In this document: positions 44,986 through 53,221 of the stretch, one piece after another
Position numbering within the stretch: position 1 is the stretch's first letter
Layout of the letters: every line of letters starts with the position of its first letter
Origin: Streptomyces sp. man185
GTDB taxonomy: Bacteria; Actinomycetota; Actinomycetes; Streptomycetales; Streptomycetaceae
Assembly (NCBI GenBank): GCA_002551355.1
Contig: NTHE01000021.1
Span: forward strand, 51,296 to 115,295
Direction: 5' to 3'
DNA length: 64,000 nucleotides
Made by a program: the position numbers and the translations under genes
The notes under the pieces: model-generated
Seen by the model: the letters and a program-made list of their open reading frames with translations, nothing else
The model's database searches: none
Told to the model about the DNA's origin: nothing

Positions 44986-46104
44986 TCAGCCCCTCGGCGC
45001 CGCCGTGGACCCCCGGATCATCAGCTCGGCCGCGATGGTCGCGATGCCGCCGGGCGGCGGGTTCTCCTTGCCCATCGCGAGCCGCCCCGCCCGGGCGCCC
45101 GCCTCGAAGAGCGGCAGCCGTACCGTCGTGAGGGCCGGCACCGCGTCCACCGAGAACGGCAGGTCGTCGAAGCCCGCGACCGATATGTCCTGCGGGATGC
45201 GCATCCCCTGGTCCCGTACGGCCGCGCACGCGCCCAGCGCCACGGTGTCGTTGGCGGCGACGATCGCGGTCACGTCCGGTGCCCTGCGCAGGAGTTCGAG
45301 GGTGGCCTCGTATCCGGAGCGCCGGTCGTAGGGCCCGTGCACGGTGAGCCGGTCCTGATCGCCGAAATCCTGGTCGCCGGAAACGGACGCCTCGCCGCCC
45401 GCATCCACCTGTACGGCATCGATCCCGGCGGCGCGCAGCGCCTCCCGGTGGCCCTCCAGCCGGTGCCGGGTGGTGGTGCGCTCCGGGGGCCCGGCGACGT
45501 ATCCGATCCTGCGGTGGCCGAGCGAGATCAGGTGCTCGGTGAGCCGGCGTCCGCCGCCCCGGTTGTCGAACGCGAGGGCGGCGACGAGCGCGTCGCCCTC
45601 GGGCAGCGGGGGCCGACCGCAGAAGACGATCCGGGTGCCCGCGTCCGCGAGCTTCGTCAGCTTCGCCGACATCGCGGCCTGGTGCGCCGGATTCTCGACC
45701 GCGCCGCCGGTGAGGACGACGGCGGCGGCGCGCTGGCGCTGGAGGAGTGTGAGATAGGTGAGTTCGCGCTCCGGGGAGCCGCCGGTATTGCAGATGACGG
45801 CCAGCTTCTCGCCGCCCGCGCGCCCCGAACCGTCCCCGGGGCCGCCGATCTGCGTCTGGGCCGCCCCCGCCATGATCCCGAAGAACGGGTCGGCGATGTC
45901 GTTGACCAGGATGCCGACCAGATCCGAGGTGGCCGCCGCGAGGGAACTGGCGGGCCCGTTGAGCACGTAGTCGAGGTCGTCCACCGCGCGCAGGACCCGC
46001 TCCCGGGTCGACGTCGCCACCGGGTAGTTGCCGTTCAGTACGCGGGAGACGGTGGCCGGGGACACCCGGGCGCGCGCCGCCACATCCGCCAGGGTGACTG
46101 TCAT
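44986..46104 (-). CDS. LacI family transcriptional repressor
   Basis: The 372-residue protein starts at ATG 46104 with GGAGGAC upstream. The HTH is classical: MTVTLADVAARARVSPATV, SRVLNGNYPVATSTRERV. The periplasmic-binding-like effector domain follows (DLVGILVNDIADPFF; IVAANDTVALGACAAVRDQG; SVAGFDDLPFS). It diverges from the dehydrogenase-DUF993-isomerase operon, and a GAAAGCGCTTGC operator lies between them. It most likely represses that operon and itself until a sugar-type inducer binds. Confidence 0.92.
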   Translation of the reverse strand: MTVTLADVAARARVSPATVSRVLNGNYPVATSTRERVLRAVDDLDYVLNGPASSLAAATSDLVGILVNDIADPFFGIMAGAAQTQIGGPGDGSGRAGGEKLAVICNTGGSPERELTYLTLLQRQRAAAVVLTGGAVENPAHQAAMSAKLTKLADAGTRIVFCGRPPLPEGDALVAALAFDNRGGGRRLTEHLISLGHRRIGYVAGPPERTTTRHRLEGHREALRAAGIDAVQVDAGGEASVSGDQDFGDQDRLTVHGPYDRRSGYEATLELLRRAPDVTAIVAANDTVALGACAAVRDQGMRIPQDISVAGFDDLPFSVDAVPALTTVRLPLFEAGARAGRLAMGKENPPPGGIATIAAELMIRGSTAAPRG

Positions 46105-46178
46105 CGCTGTCCTCCGTGAGATCACGTGCGGCCCCCTCTTGTCCGGCCGCTGTCGGCAGGCTAGCGTCATCTTCGATA

Positions 46179-46190
46179 GAAAGCGCTTGC
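46179..46190. promoter_or_regulatory. LacI-type operator GAAAGCGCTTGC
   Basis: The centred palindrome AAGCGCTT (46181-46188) within GAAAGCGCTTGC has the CG centre of LacI/GalR family operators. It lies 24 bases before the dehydrogenase GTG and 75 from the LacI start, so it can serve both directions. Confidence 0.75.
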
Positions 46191-46213
46191 TACGGCTGTA
46201 TGGAGGGACCTTC

Positions 46214-47365
46214 GTGACACGCAGGACAGTGCGCATCGCCATGAACGGCGTCACGGGGCGCATGGGATACCGGCAGCACCTGGTGCGCTCGATCCTCGCG
46301 ATCCGCGAGCAGGGAGGCCTGGATCTCGGCGACGGCGAGGTGCTGTGGCCCGAGCCCGTGCTCGTCGGCCGCCGCGCTCACGCTCTGGAGGAACTCGCCG
46401 AGCGCCACGGCCTGACGGAGTGGTCGACCGACCTGGACGCGGTCCTCGCGGACGACACGGTCGAGATCTACTTCGACGCCCAGGTCACCTCGGCCCGGGT
46501 GGAGGCGATCAAGAAGGCGATCGCGGCGGGCAAGCACGTCTACACCGAGAAGCCGACCGCCACGGACGTCGAGGGGGCCCTCGACCTGGCCCGCCTCGCC
46601 CGGGACGCGGGCATCAAGCACGGCGTGGTCCAGGACAAGATCTTCCTGCCGGGCCTGCGCAAGCTGAAGCGCCTGATCGACGGCGGCTTCTTCGGCGAGA
46701 TCCTGTCCGTGCGCGGGGAGTTCGGCTACTGGGTCTTCGAGGGCGACTGGCAGGAGGCACAGCGCCCCTCGTGGAACTACCGTGCGGAGGACGGCGGCGG
46801 CATCGTCGTCGACATGTTCCCGCACTGGGAGTACGTGCTCCACGAGCTGTTCGGTTCGGTCACCTCCGTCACCGCGCACGTCCAGACGCACGTTCCGCGG
46901 CGCTGGGACGAGCAGGGCAAGCCGTACGAGGCGACCGCCGACGACGCCGCGTACGGCATCTTCCAACTGGCGGGCGGGGCGGTCGCGCAGATCAACTCCT
47001 CCTGGACGGTCCGCGTCAACCGCGACGAACTGGTCGAGTTCCAGGTCGACGGGACACACGGCTCGGCGGTCGCGGGCCTGCGCAACTGCCGTGTCCAGCA
47101 CCGCTCGTCGACCCCGAAGCCCGTCTGGAACCCGGACCTCCCGGTCACCGAGTCGTTCCGCGACCAGTGGCAGGAGATCCCGGACAACCAGGATTTCGAC
47201 AACGGCTTCAAGGCGCAGTGGGAGCTGTTCCTGCGCCACGTCGTCCGGGACGAGCCGTACGCCTGGGACCTGCTGGCCGGCGCCCGGGGCGTCCAGCTGG
47301 CCGAACTGGGGCTGAAGTCGTCCGCCGAGGGCCGCCGCTTCGACATCCCGGAGCTGACGCTGTGA
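46214..47365 (+). CDS. Gfo/Idh/MocA family oxidoreductase
   Basis: The 383-residue protein starts at GTG 46214 behind TGGAGGGA. The N-terminal Rossmann fold (VRIAMNGVTGRMGYRQHLV) lacks the plain GxGxxG and has NGVTGRMG. The EKP motif is present (HVYTEKPTA), as is the substrate-domain entry QDKIFLPGLRKLKRLI. Family members oxidise or epimerise sugars and cyclitols with NAD(P). It is the first gene of the LacI-controlled operon and probably acts on a carbohydrate together with the two downstream enzymes. Confidence 0.88.
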   Translation: MTRRTVRIAMNGVTGRMGYRQHLVRSILAIREQGGLDLGDGEVLWPEPVLVGRRAHALEELAERHGLTEWSTDLDAVLADDTVEIYFDAQVTSARVEAIKKAIAAGKHVYTEKPTATDVEGALDLARLARDAGIKHGVVQDKIFLPGLRKLKRLIDGGFFGEILSVRGEFGYWVFEGDWQEAQRPSWNYRAEDGGGIVVDMFPHWEYVLHELFGSVTSVTAHVQTHVPRRWDEQGKPYEATADDAAYGIFQLAGGAVAQINSSWTVRVNRDELVEFQVDGTHGSAVAGLRNCRVQHRSSTPKPVWNPDLPVTESFRDQWQEIPDNQDFDNGFKAQWELFLRHVVRDEPYAWDLLAGARGVQLAELGLKSSAEGRRFDIPELTL

Positions 47366-47372
47366 AACGCCG

Positions 47373-47433
47373 CCCGACCGCGTGGCGCACCGAAAGCGGG
47401 CCGCCGGCGTACCCGACCGCGTGGCGCACCGAA
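47373..47433 (+). repeat. 22-bp direct repeat between operon genes
   Basis: CCCGACCGCGTGGCGCACCG plus AA occurs at 47373-47394 and 47412-47433, 39 bp apart, in the gap between the oxidoreductase stop and the DUF993 start. No function is apparent. Confidence 0.8.
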
Positions 47434-47447
47434 GGGGAGCCGCTGCC

Positions 47448-48602
47448 ATGACGACCACGATCCACCTACCGCAGGGCCCCTACACCCCCCGCGCCACCCC
47501 GCTCGATCTCGCGCCGGGGGCCGGGGCCCCCTGCTCCCGTACGGTCTTCTCGGCCGCGCACGTGGTCGCCGACCCGTATGCGGACAGCGGCCCGGGCGAC
47601 CCGGCGGCGCTCGACTGGGAGTCCACGCTCGCCTTCCGCCGCCACCTGTGGGCGCACGGCCTGGGCGTCGCGGAGGCCATGGACACCGCGCAGCGCGGGA
47701 TGGGCCTGGACTGGACGGGCGCGGCCGAACTGATCCGCCGCTCGGCCGCCGAGGCCAAGGCGGTGGGCGGCCGGATCGCCTGCGGCGTGGGGACCGACCA
47801 GCTGCCCGACGCCCCTGCGCCCACCCTCGCCGAGGTCACGGCGGCGTACGAGGAGCAGTTGGCCCTGGCCGAGGAGAACGGCGTACAACCGATCCTCATG
47901 GCCTCGCGCGCACTGGCCCGTGCCGCCCAGGGCCCCGAGGACTACCTCGCCACGTACGCGCACCTCCTGCGCCAGGCGTCGGAGCCGGTGGTCCTGCACT
48001 GGCTGGGCCCGATGTTCGACCCGGCCCTGGAGGGCTACTGGGGCAGCGCCGACCTCGACGAGGCCACGGACACCTTCCTCAAGGTCATCGCCGAACACCC
48101 GGACAAGGTCGACGGCATCAAGATCTCCCTCCTGGACGCGGCCCGCGAGATCGACGTCCGCCGCCGCCTCCCGGGCGGGGTGCGCTGCTACACGGGCGAC
48201 GACTTCAACTACCCCGAACTGATCGCGGGCGACGAACGCGGCTTCAGCCATGCCCTGTTGGGCATCTTCGACCCGCTGGGTCCACTGGCGGCGCACGCGG
48301 TACGGGTGCTGGACACGGGGGACGTGGACGGCTTCCGGGCCCTCCTGGACCCCACGGTCGAACTCTCCCGGCACCTCTTCGGGAGCCCCACCCGCTTCTA
48401 CAAGACGGGTGTGGTGTTCCTGGCCTGGCTGGCCGGCCATCAGGACCACTTCACGATGGTGGGCGGACTCCAGTCGGCCCGCTCCCTGCCGCACCTGGCG
48501 AAGGCGTACGAACTGGCCGACGGTCTGGGCCTGTTCCCCGACCCGGACCTGGCCGCGCACCGCATGCGCGCGCTGCTCGCGGTCCATGGAGGCGCACGAT
48601 GA
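47448..48602 (+). CDS. DUF993 family protein (dihydrodipicolinate-synthase-like barrel)
   Basis: The 384-residue protein starts at ATG 47448 behind AAGGGGAG. It matches the DUF993/PF06187 family: WESTLAFRRHLWAHGLGVAEAMDT, DWTGAAELIRRSAAEAK and VDGIKISLLDAAREI. Lys in DGIKIS is at the Schiff-base position of DHDPS-type aldolases. An aldolase or lyase role in sugar breakdown is inferred. Its stop overlaps the next start (ATGA). Confidence 0.85.
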   Translation: MTTTIHLPQGPYTPRATPLDLAPGAGAPCSRTVFSAAHVVADPYADSGPGDPAALDWESTLAFRRHLWAHGLGVAEAMDTAQRGMGLDWTGAAELIRRSAAEAKAVGGRIACGVGTDQLPDAPAPTLAEVTAAYEEQLALAEENGVQPILMASRALARAAQGPEDYLATYAHLLRQASEPVVLHWLGPMFDPALEGYWGSADLDEATDTFLKVIAEHPDKVDGIKISLLDAAREIDVRRRLPGGVRCYTGDDFNYPELIAGDERGFSHALLGIFDPLGPLAAHAVRVLDTGDVDGFRALLDPTVELSRHLFGSPTRFYKTGVVFLAWLAGHQDHFTMVGGLQSARSLPHLAKAYELADGLGLFPDPDLAAHRMRALLAVHGGAR

Positions 48603-49435
48603 CGAACGACCCGCTCGCCCGCCTCTCCATCAACCAGGAGACCATCAAGCAGTGGTCCTTGCCGGAGCTGGCCGAGGGCTGCGTCAAGGCGGGCATCGGC
48701 AAGGTCGGCCTGTGGCGGGCCCCGGTGCAGGCGTACGGCGTCGAGCGCACGGCGCGGCTCCTCGCGGACGCGGGGCTCACCGTCACCAGCCTCTGCCGGG
48801 GCGGCTTCTTCACCGCCCTCGACGCCGCCGAACGCGCCCGCGCCCTGGACGACAACCGTGCGGCGATCGACGAGGCGGCAGCCCTGTCCACCGACACCCT
48901 GGTCCTGGTCTCCGGCGGACTCCCGCCCGGCAGCCGCGACCTGCACGGGGCCCGCGAGCGGGTGGCCGAGGCGCTGGCGGAACTCGCCCCGTACGCCGCG
49001 ATGCGTGGCGTACGCCTGGCGATCGAACCCCTGCACCCGATGTACGCGTCCGACCGCTGCGTGGTCTCCACCCTCGCCCAGGCCCTGGACCTCGCCGAAC
49101 GCTTCCCGGCCGAACAGGTCGGGGTGGTCGTCGACACGTACCACCTCTGGTGGGACGACCGGGCCCCCGCCGAGATCGCCCGCGCGGGCGCGGGCGGCCG
49201 CATCCACTCTTTCCAGTTGGCCGACTGGATCACCCCGCTCCCGGCGGGCGTTCTGCTGGGCCGGGGCCAACTGGGCGACGGGAGCGTGGACTTCCGGGCG
49301 TTCCGCCGCCAGGTGGAGGCCGCCGGGTTCGACGGCCCGATCGAGGTGGAGATCTTCAACGAGGCGCTGTGGGCCCGCGACGGGGCGGAAGCGCTGGCGG
49401 AAGTGGCGGACCGCTATGTGCAACATGCCTGCTGA
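48599..49435 (+). CDS. Sugar phosphate isomerase/epimerase family protein
   Basis: The 278-residue TIM-barrel protein carries the metal-binding strands of the family: LAIEPLHPMY, GVVVDTYHLWW, RIHSFQLADW and GPIEVEIFNEALW, the expected Glu-Asp-His-Glu set. It begins on the ATGA overlap with the DUF993 gene. With the oxidoreductase it forms a three-enzyme catabolic set like those for inositols or rare sugars. The substrate cannot be named. Confidence 0.87.
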   Translation: MTNDPLARLSINQETIKQWSLPELAEGCVKAGIGKVGLWRAPVQAYGVERTARLLADAGLTVTSLCRGGFFTALDAAERARALDDNRAAIDEAAALSTDTLVLVSGGLPPGSRDLHGARERVAEALAELAPYAAMRGVRLAIEPLHPMYASDRCVVSTLAQALDLAERFPAEQVGVVVDTYHLWWDDRAPAEIARAGAGGRIHSFQLADWITPLPAGVLLGRGQLGDGSVDFRAFRRQVEAAGFDGPIEVEIFNEALWARDGAEALAEVADRYVQHAC

Positions 49436-49436
49436 G

Positions 49437-49452
49437 GGCCTCGCACGAGGCC
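49437..49452 (+). terminator. Short hairpin after the isomerase gene
   Basis: GGCCTCG and CGAGGCC flank a two-base CA centre immediately after the stop at 49435. It is a weak intrinsic terminator and is backed up by the larger hairpin 110 bp further on. Confidence 0.45.
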
Positions 49453-49564
49453 AAGGGTAAAGAGATCGTAAAGGGCTGCAACCTTTGGGTACCCTCCCGG
49501 GTCACACATGGCGTCGGGACTTCCGGGGAGGGGTCCGGGGGGAACGGGAAGGCCCGACGGGAGG

Positions 49565-49613
49565 GGAAAGCGAGGGGGGTCCGGCCGCGAGGCCGGGCCC
49601 CATTCCGCTTTCC
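49565..49613. terminator. Nested bidirectional hairpin
   Basis: Outer arms GGAAAGCG (49565-49572) and CGCTTTCC (49606-49613) enclose an inner stem, GGGGTCCGGCC (49576-49586) with 49591-49601, which has one G-T pair and a GCGA loop. It lies between two converging units and can serve both. The rest of this 230-bp gap holds no gene. Confidence 0.7.
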
Positions 49614-49668
49614 ACCCCCTGTGCGTGGGGAGCGGGGCCGCCCGGCGGTCACCCGGGGACCCCGTCCA

Positions 49669-50088
49669 TCACAGCGCGAGCATCGCCCGCGCGGGCATGC
49701 CGGCGTCCGCGAGCGGACGCAGCGCCAGCCGGACGAGCGCCAGCGCGTTGTCGTCGCCCGCGATGCGGTTGGCGCTGAGCCGCCCGCACGCGAGGCAGTG
49801 GTGGATGAGCATCCACTCCCCGTCCTGGCGCACCGACAGGCTCAGCGCCACCATCCGCCCACGGCACCCCGCCGCCCGGTCGCCCGGAACCCGGCCGTCC
49901 ACGTGCAGGCTGTCCAGGCAGGACGGGCAGTGGTTACGGTGGGCGGTGCCCGGTGCCGTCAGCGGGACGTCGAGCCGGCACCCGACGCACCGGAACGCGT
50001 CGCCGCGCACCCCGGTCGGCCCGTGCAGCACGTCCTTGGCCCGCTGCGGACGGCGTCCCGGAGCCCGCCGGGGATTGCGCCGCGTCAT
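49669..50088 (-). CDS. RNHCP domain protein (copy 1)
   Basis: The 139-residue protein uses ATG 50088 with GGGAGG upstream. The RNHCP domain (PF12647) is evident: FRCVGCRLDVPL, HRNHCPSCLDSLHVD and LIHHCLACGRLSANRIAGDDN. The three CxxC pairs are likely to bind zinc. The function of the family is unknown. A basic N-terminus precedes the domain and the gene is followed by the bidirectional hairpin. It lies just after its paralogue in the same direction. Confidence 0.82.
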   Translation of the reverse strand: MTRRNPRRAPGRRPQRAKDVLHGPTGVRGDAFRCVGCRLDVPLTAPGTAHRNHCPSCLDSLHVDGRVPGDRAAGCRGRMVALSLSVRQDGEWMLIHHCLACGRLSANRIAGDDNALALVRLALRPLADAGMPARAMLAL

Positions 50089-50143
50089 CGGCGCCTCCCG
50101 GTCGCCGTGTCTCCCGAGCTCCGCGTTCCGCCGAGGGGGCGGT

Positions 50144-50536
50144 TCACAGGTCACCGAAGGCTTCGAGCGGGAAGGGCGGCTGAGCCAGTGGACGTACGGC
50201 CATCCGCATCAGGATCAGCTGGTTGTCGTCCCCGCGGACGGGGTTCGAGGTCAGCTCGTCGCACCGGGTGCAGCGATGGACGACCATCCAGTCACCGGTG
50301 CGCAGCACCGCGATGGAGATCGGGGTCATCCGGCCCTCGCAGTCGGAGCGGCCGCCCTCGACGTGGTCGACGAGGTGCCGCGAGTGCAGACAGCTGGGGC
50401 AGTGGTTGCGCCGCCCGCCGTCGGGTGCGTACGCGGCGACGGTCAGTCCGCAGCGGACGCAGGTGAAGGTGTCCAGGGAGGACATGGGGGATGGGGAGGG
50501 CATGCCTGAGCGGTGCTGGGGGTTGTCGTAGGACAC
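50144..50536 (-). CDS. RNHCP domain protein (copy 2)
   Basis: The 130-residue protein starts at GTG 50536, nine bases after AAGGAGTA. The RNHCP motif is intact (GRRNHCPSCLHSRHLVDH), with FTCVRCGL before and VVHRCTRCDELTSNPVRGDD after. It is paralogous to the neighbouring gene 55 bp downstream. The same zinc-ribbon layout and C-terminal MAVRPLAQPPFPL occur in both (LALRPLADAGMP in copy 1). Their role is unknown. The 350 bases upstream, to the next plus-strand gene, contain no further gene. Confidence 0.82.
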   Translation of the reverse strand: MSYDNPQHRSGMPSPSPMSSLDTFTCVRCGLTVAAYAPDGGRRNHCPSCLHSRHLVDHVEGGRSDCEGRMTPISIAVLRTGDWMVVHRCTRCDELTSNPVRGDDNQLILMRMAVRPLAQPPFPLEAFGDL

Positions 50537-50933
50537 CCGGGATACTCCTTGCCGAAGATGAGGAACGAAGCAGCAGGGAAGTACCGAGCACCCCTCGCGT
50601 CAGGGGCGTGCGTGGAGCGGGCCCGGCCGGCTGAGAGATGTCAGCCGGCCGTGAGGTGTCAGCAGTCGGTCGCGTACGGCGGCCGCGGACGGTCAGGCCC
50701 GGTCGCCCCGGCGCCACAGGCGCGGCGAGGGAGGCTCGGAGTCACTGGCCGGGGCATACATCAACTGCTTTCCAGGGCTCGCGCCCAGAGATCACCCGCG
50801 GTCAAAACCCGCGGTCGAGGAGCGAGCACCGTAACAAGGGAGCCGGGGGACCGGCCAGCGAATTTCGTTCGAGGGCCGATACGAACGGGTGATCTGTGTG
50901 ACTGACCGGCCGCACCCGGGGTATCCGGCGGAC

Positions 50934-51200
50934 ATGGCCACCCTGAAGCGTGTCGCTCTCGCACCCCGAGCCGTACGGCAGTTGCGGCGGATCCGGCCGG
51001 TCTACCTCGGCGGGATGCTCATCTCCCTGCTGGTTCTCGTCCTTCAGGCCGACCGGGACACGGGCGGCCGGCAGCTCGGGATCGCGGGAACCTTCCTGCT
51101 CGCGTTCACGGCTCTGTTCAGCCTGACGGCCGTGCAGCTGTGGCGGCATGCGCGGGCCGCCCACTGCAGCACGGCGAAGAAGCTGACGCGGACCGTCTGA
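50934..51200 (+). CDS. Small two-helix membrane protein
   Basis: From ATG 50934 the product has 88 residues; an in-frame GTG at 50889 would add 15. There is a basic N-terminus (RAVRQLRRIRP), a first helix (VYLGGMLISLLVLVLQ), a polar loop (ADRDTGGRQLG), a second helix (IAGTFLLAFTALFSLTAVQL) and a basic tail. No ribosome site is strong at either start. No family is recognised. Confidence 0.55.
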   Translation: MATLKRVALAPRAVRQLRRIRPVYLGGMLISLLVLVLQADRDTGGRQLGIAGTFLLAFTALFSLTAVQLWRHARAAHCSTAKKLTRTV

Positions 51201-51313
51201 GGCGGCGGGCCGGAGCCCGTCACCCTGGCCCGGGCCCCGCCGCGCACCGGAGTCCGCGGAGCCGTGCCGGGGTCAGCCCCTCAGTCGTGCCCCGCCGCGC
51301 CGGGGTTGCGGCA

Positions 51314-52021
51314 TCAGCCCCGCAGGTCGGTGAGCCTGGCCAGGGCGTCGGCCGCCGACTCCCTTTCCTCGGGCCCGAGTCGGACCGCCTCCGCCTCCGC
51401 GAGCAGCCCCGCCGCCTGCTCGGCCTCGCCCATCCGCTGGGCGATGTCCCCGCGCAGGACGAGCAGCCGCAGTTTCTCCACCGGCGTCGGGTGCTCGTTC
51501 GTGAGCCCCAGCACCCGGTCGATGATCTTCGCCGCGCCCGGCAGATCCTGCTTGGAGTCCGCGAAGAGGTCCGCCATGTGCAGCGCGCGGGCGAACGTCT
51601 CCTTCGGGGCGGGCCGATGGTTCAGGTCCTCGCTGATCGGCTGCCCGATCCGGATCGTGTTGCCGGTCGGGTCGGTCAGCAGGAACTGCCGTACCCCGTA
51701 CGACATGTCCTTCAGCGGACCGATACGAGGCAGCCCCCGTGTCGGGATGCGCCCGTAGGCCGCCTTGAGCCCGGCCCGGAACGCCGTGTGCAGCCCGTCC
51801 ACGTCGTGGGTGAGGACGTAGCACCCGGAGTGGGAGGAGGCGGGATCGTAGTCCTTCATGCCGTACAGCTGGAGTTCGACCGAGCCCCGCTCGACGACGG
51901 CGTACGCGTACGGGCTCTTCTGCAGGGACGTCGTCTCGAAGCCCAGGGCGGCGTAGAAGTCGACCGCGGCCTCGATCAGCGAGGTGCGGCAGGGCAGCAG
52001 CGGGATGGTCGTCTCGGTCAT
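51314..52021 (-). CDS. VOC-superfamily (glyoxalase/bleomycin-resistance-like) protein with helical extension
   Basis: The 235-residue protein has a VOC fold at about 1-125 (LIEAAVDFYAALGFETTS; VELQLYGMKDYDP; RQFLLTDPTGNTIRIGQ). A helical C-terminal extension of about 105 residues (FARALHMADLFADSK, LRLLVLRGDIAQRMGEAEQA) looks TPR-like. The metal or drug ligand is unknown. ATG 52021 lacks a Shine-Dalgarno sequence, but TACTCT ends six bases ahead, placing a -10 box correctly for a leaderless transcript. Confidence 0.82.
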   Translation of the reverse strand: MTETTIPLLPCRTSLIEAAVDFYAALGFETTSLQKSPYAYAVVERGSVELQLYGMKDYDPASSHSGCYVLTHDVDGLHTAFRAGLKAAYGRIPTRGLPRIGPLKDMSYGVRQFLLTDPTGNTIRIGQPISEDLNHRPAPKETFARALHMADLFADSKQDLPGAAKIIDRVLGLTNEHPTPVEKLRLLVLRGDIAQRMGEAEQAAGLLAEAEAVRLGPEERESAADALARLTDLRG

Positions 52022-52030
52022 GCGGTCAGA

Positions 52031-52048
52031 GTAGTCAAATTTGAGTAC
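52031..52048 (-). promoter_or_regulatory. Near-perfect 18-bp palindrome over the VOC gene promoter
   Basis: GTAGTCAAATTTGAGTAC differs from a perfect palindrome only at one symmetric position. It is strikingly AT-rich for this genome and abuts the start, partly covering the presumed -10 box. A repressor of the MarR, PadR or TetR type would fit; none is encoded beside it. Confidence 0.6.
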
Positions 52049-52201
52049 ACTGGCCGGCCGCATCGGGCGCAAGCCCGAGCCGTCTCGCCGCAGGGGTTGT
52101 TGATGTGAGGGGCTCGGCCTGACGGGGTGATCCGTGCGGCCTTCAGAAATGAAAATTCTCGCCGCTTCGGCGCGTTGTCGCAGGTGGGGGATGACGGCAT
52201 A

Positions 52202-52211
52202 GGTCTAGACC
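52202..52211 (+). promoter_or_regulatory. Putative DasR site (dre) upstream of the lysozyme gene
   Basis: GGTCTAGACC matches the invariant centre of the DasR-responsive element (consensus TGGTCTAGACCA), here flanked by A on both sides. It lies 112 bp before the lysozyme start. DasR senses glucosamine-6-phosphate, so N-acetylglucosamine release could induce this wall hydrolase. Confidence 0.65.
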
Positions 52212-52260
52212 AAAAGGCCTCTTTACGCCCGCCCTCGCCCATGCCTTACTCATGGCATGT

Positions 52261-52289
52261 CCATGGCATCCGATTATCGGATGCCATGG
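52261..52289 (+). promoter_or_regulatory. Perfect 29-bp palindrome before the lysozyme gene
   Basis: CCATGGCATCCGAT (52261-52274) and ATCGGATGCCATGG (52276-52289) are exact reverse complements around a single T. It ends about 22 bases before the GGAGGTGG ribosome site. It could be a repressor operator or, if transcribed, a strong hairpin controlling translation. Confidence 0.7.
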
Positions 52290-52322
52290 ATCCCGTCCTC
52301 GTCCACGTGCCCGGAGGTGGCT

Positions 52323-53204
52323 ATGTCCGCGTACCGTTCTCCGTCCCGCCGACTCAAGAGATCCAGGAAGGCCCTGCCGGCAGCCGCTGCTCTCGGCAGT
52401 GCCGCCGCGCTGATCCTGACCGGCGCGGGCCCGGCCGCCGCCGCGCCGCCCGCACCCGATGAGCCGGTCCGCTCCGGGCAGGCGTGGATGGGGGCCGGCA
52501 CCCGCATCGAACAGGGCCCCGCGTCCTCGGCGGGTGGCGTGACGCCGATGGACACCAGTGGCGTCCAGGGCATCGACGTCTCCCACTGGCAGGGCGCGAT
52601 CAACTGGGGTTCGGTGAAGGCCGCGGGCATCGATTTCGCCTACATGAAGGCCACTGAGGGCACGACCTTCAAGGACAGCCGCTTCAGCGCCAACTACACC
52701 GGCTCCTACAACGCCGGTCTGATCCGGGGCGCTTACCACTTCGCCCGCCCCGACGTCTCCAACGGGGCCACGCAGGCGGGCTACTTCGCGAGCAACGGCG
52801 GAGGATGGTCCAAGGACGGCAAGACCCTCCCCGGCGTGCTGGACATCGAGCACAACCCGTACGGCGCGATGTGCTACGGGCTCTCCACGACCCAGATGCG
52901 GACGTGGATCAACGACTTCTACGCCACGTACAAGGCCCGCACCACCCGGGACGTCGTCATCTACACGACGGCCAGCTGGTGGAACACCTGCACCGGAGGC
53001 TGGACCGGCATGGCCGCCAAGTCGCCTCTCTGGGTTGCGCATTGGGGCACCAGCAGTCCGAGCATCCCCAGCGGCTTCCCCACCTGGACGATCTGGCAGT
53101 ACACGGCCACCGGCCGGGTCGGCGGGGTCTCCGGCGACGTGGACCGCAACAAGTTCAACGGCACCTTCGCCCGGCTCCAGGCCCTCGCCAACAACACGGC
53201 GTAG
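52323..53204 (+). CDS. Secreted GH25 lysozyme (muramidase)
   Basis: The 293-residue protein starts at ATG 52323 behind GGAGGTGG. A twin-basic signal peptide (RRLKRSRKALPAAAALGSAA) and an Ala/Pro linker precede the GH25 barrel from about residue 80. GIDVSHWQGAINW carries D85, and LDIEHNP carries the D174/E176 catalytic pair. It closes with WQYTATGRVGGVSGDVDRN. It should cut the MurNAc-GlcNAc bond, including O-acetylated glycan as in Streptomyces cellosyl. It has its own promoter elements and a terminator 18 bp after the stop. Confidence 0.93.
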   Translation: MSAYRSPSRRLKRSRKALPAAAALGSAAALILTGAGPAAAAPPAPDEPVRSGQAWMGAGTRIEQGPASSAGGVTPMDTSGVQGIDVSHWQGAINWGSVKAAGIDFAYMKATEGTTFKDSRFSANYTGSYNAGLIRGAYHFARPDVSNGATQAGYFASNGGGWSKDGKTLPGVLDIEHNPYGAMCYGLSTTQMRTWINDFYATYKARTTRDVVIYTTASWWNTCTGGWTGMAAKSPLWVAHWGTSSPSIPSGFPTWTIWQYTATGRVGGVSGDVDRNKFNGTFARLQALANNTA

Positions 53205-53221
53205 TCTCCCCGCGCCCGAGT

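Noticed and set aside
44810..45229. Longer N-terminus for LanM
   Set aside because: The extension would overlap the end of the LacI gene in another frame. ATG 44809 has GGGGAGG and the LanM homology begins after it.
46105..46263. Longer N-terminus for the LacI regulator
   Set aside because: It would cross the operator and promoter. MTVTLADVAARA at 46104 is the usual LacI family start with GGAGG ahead.
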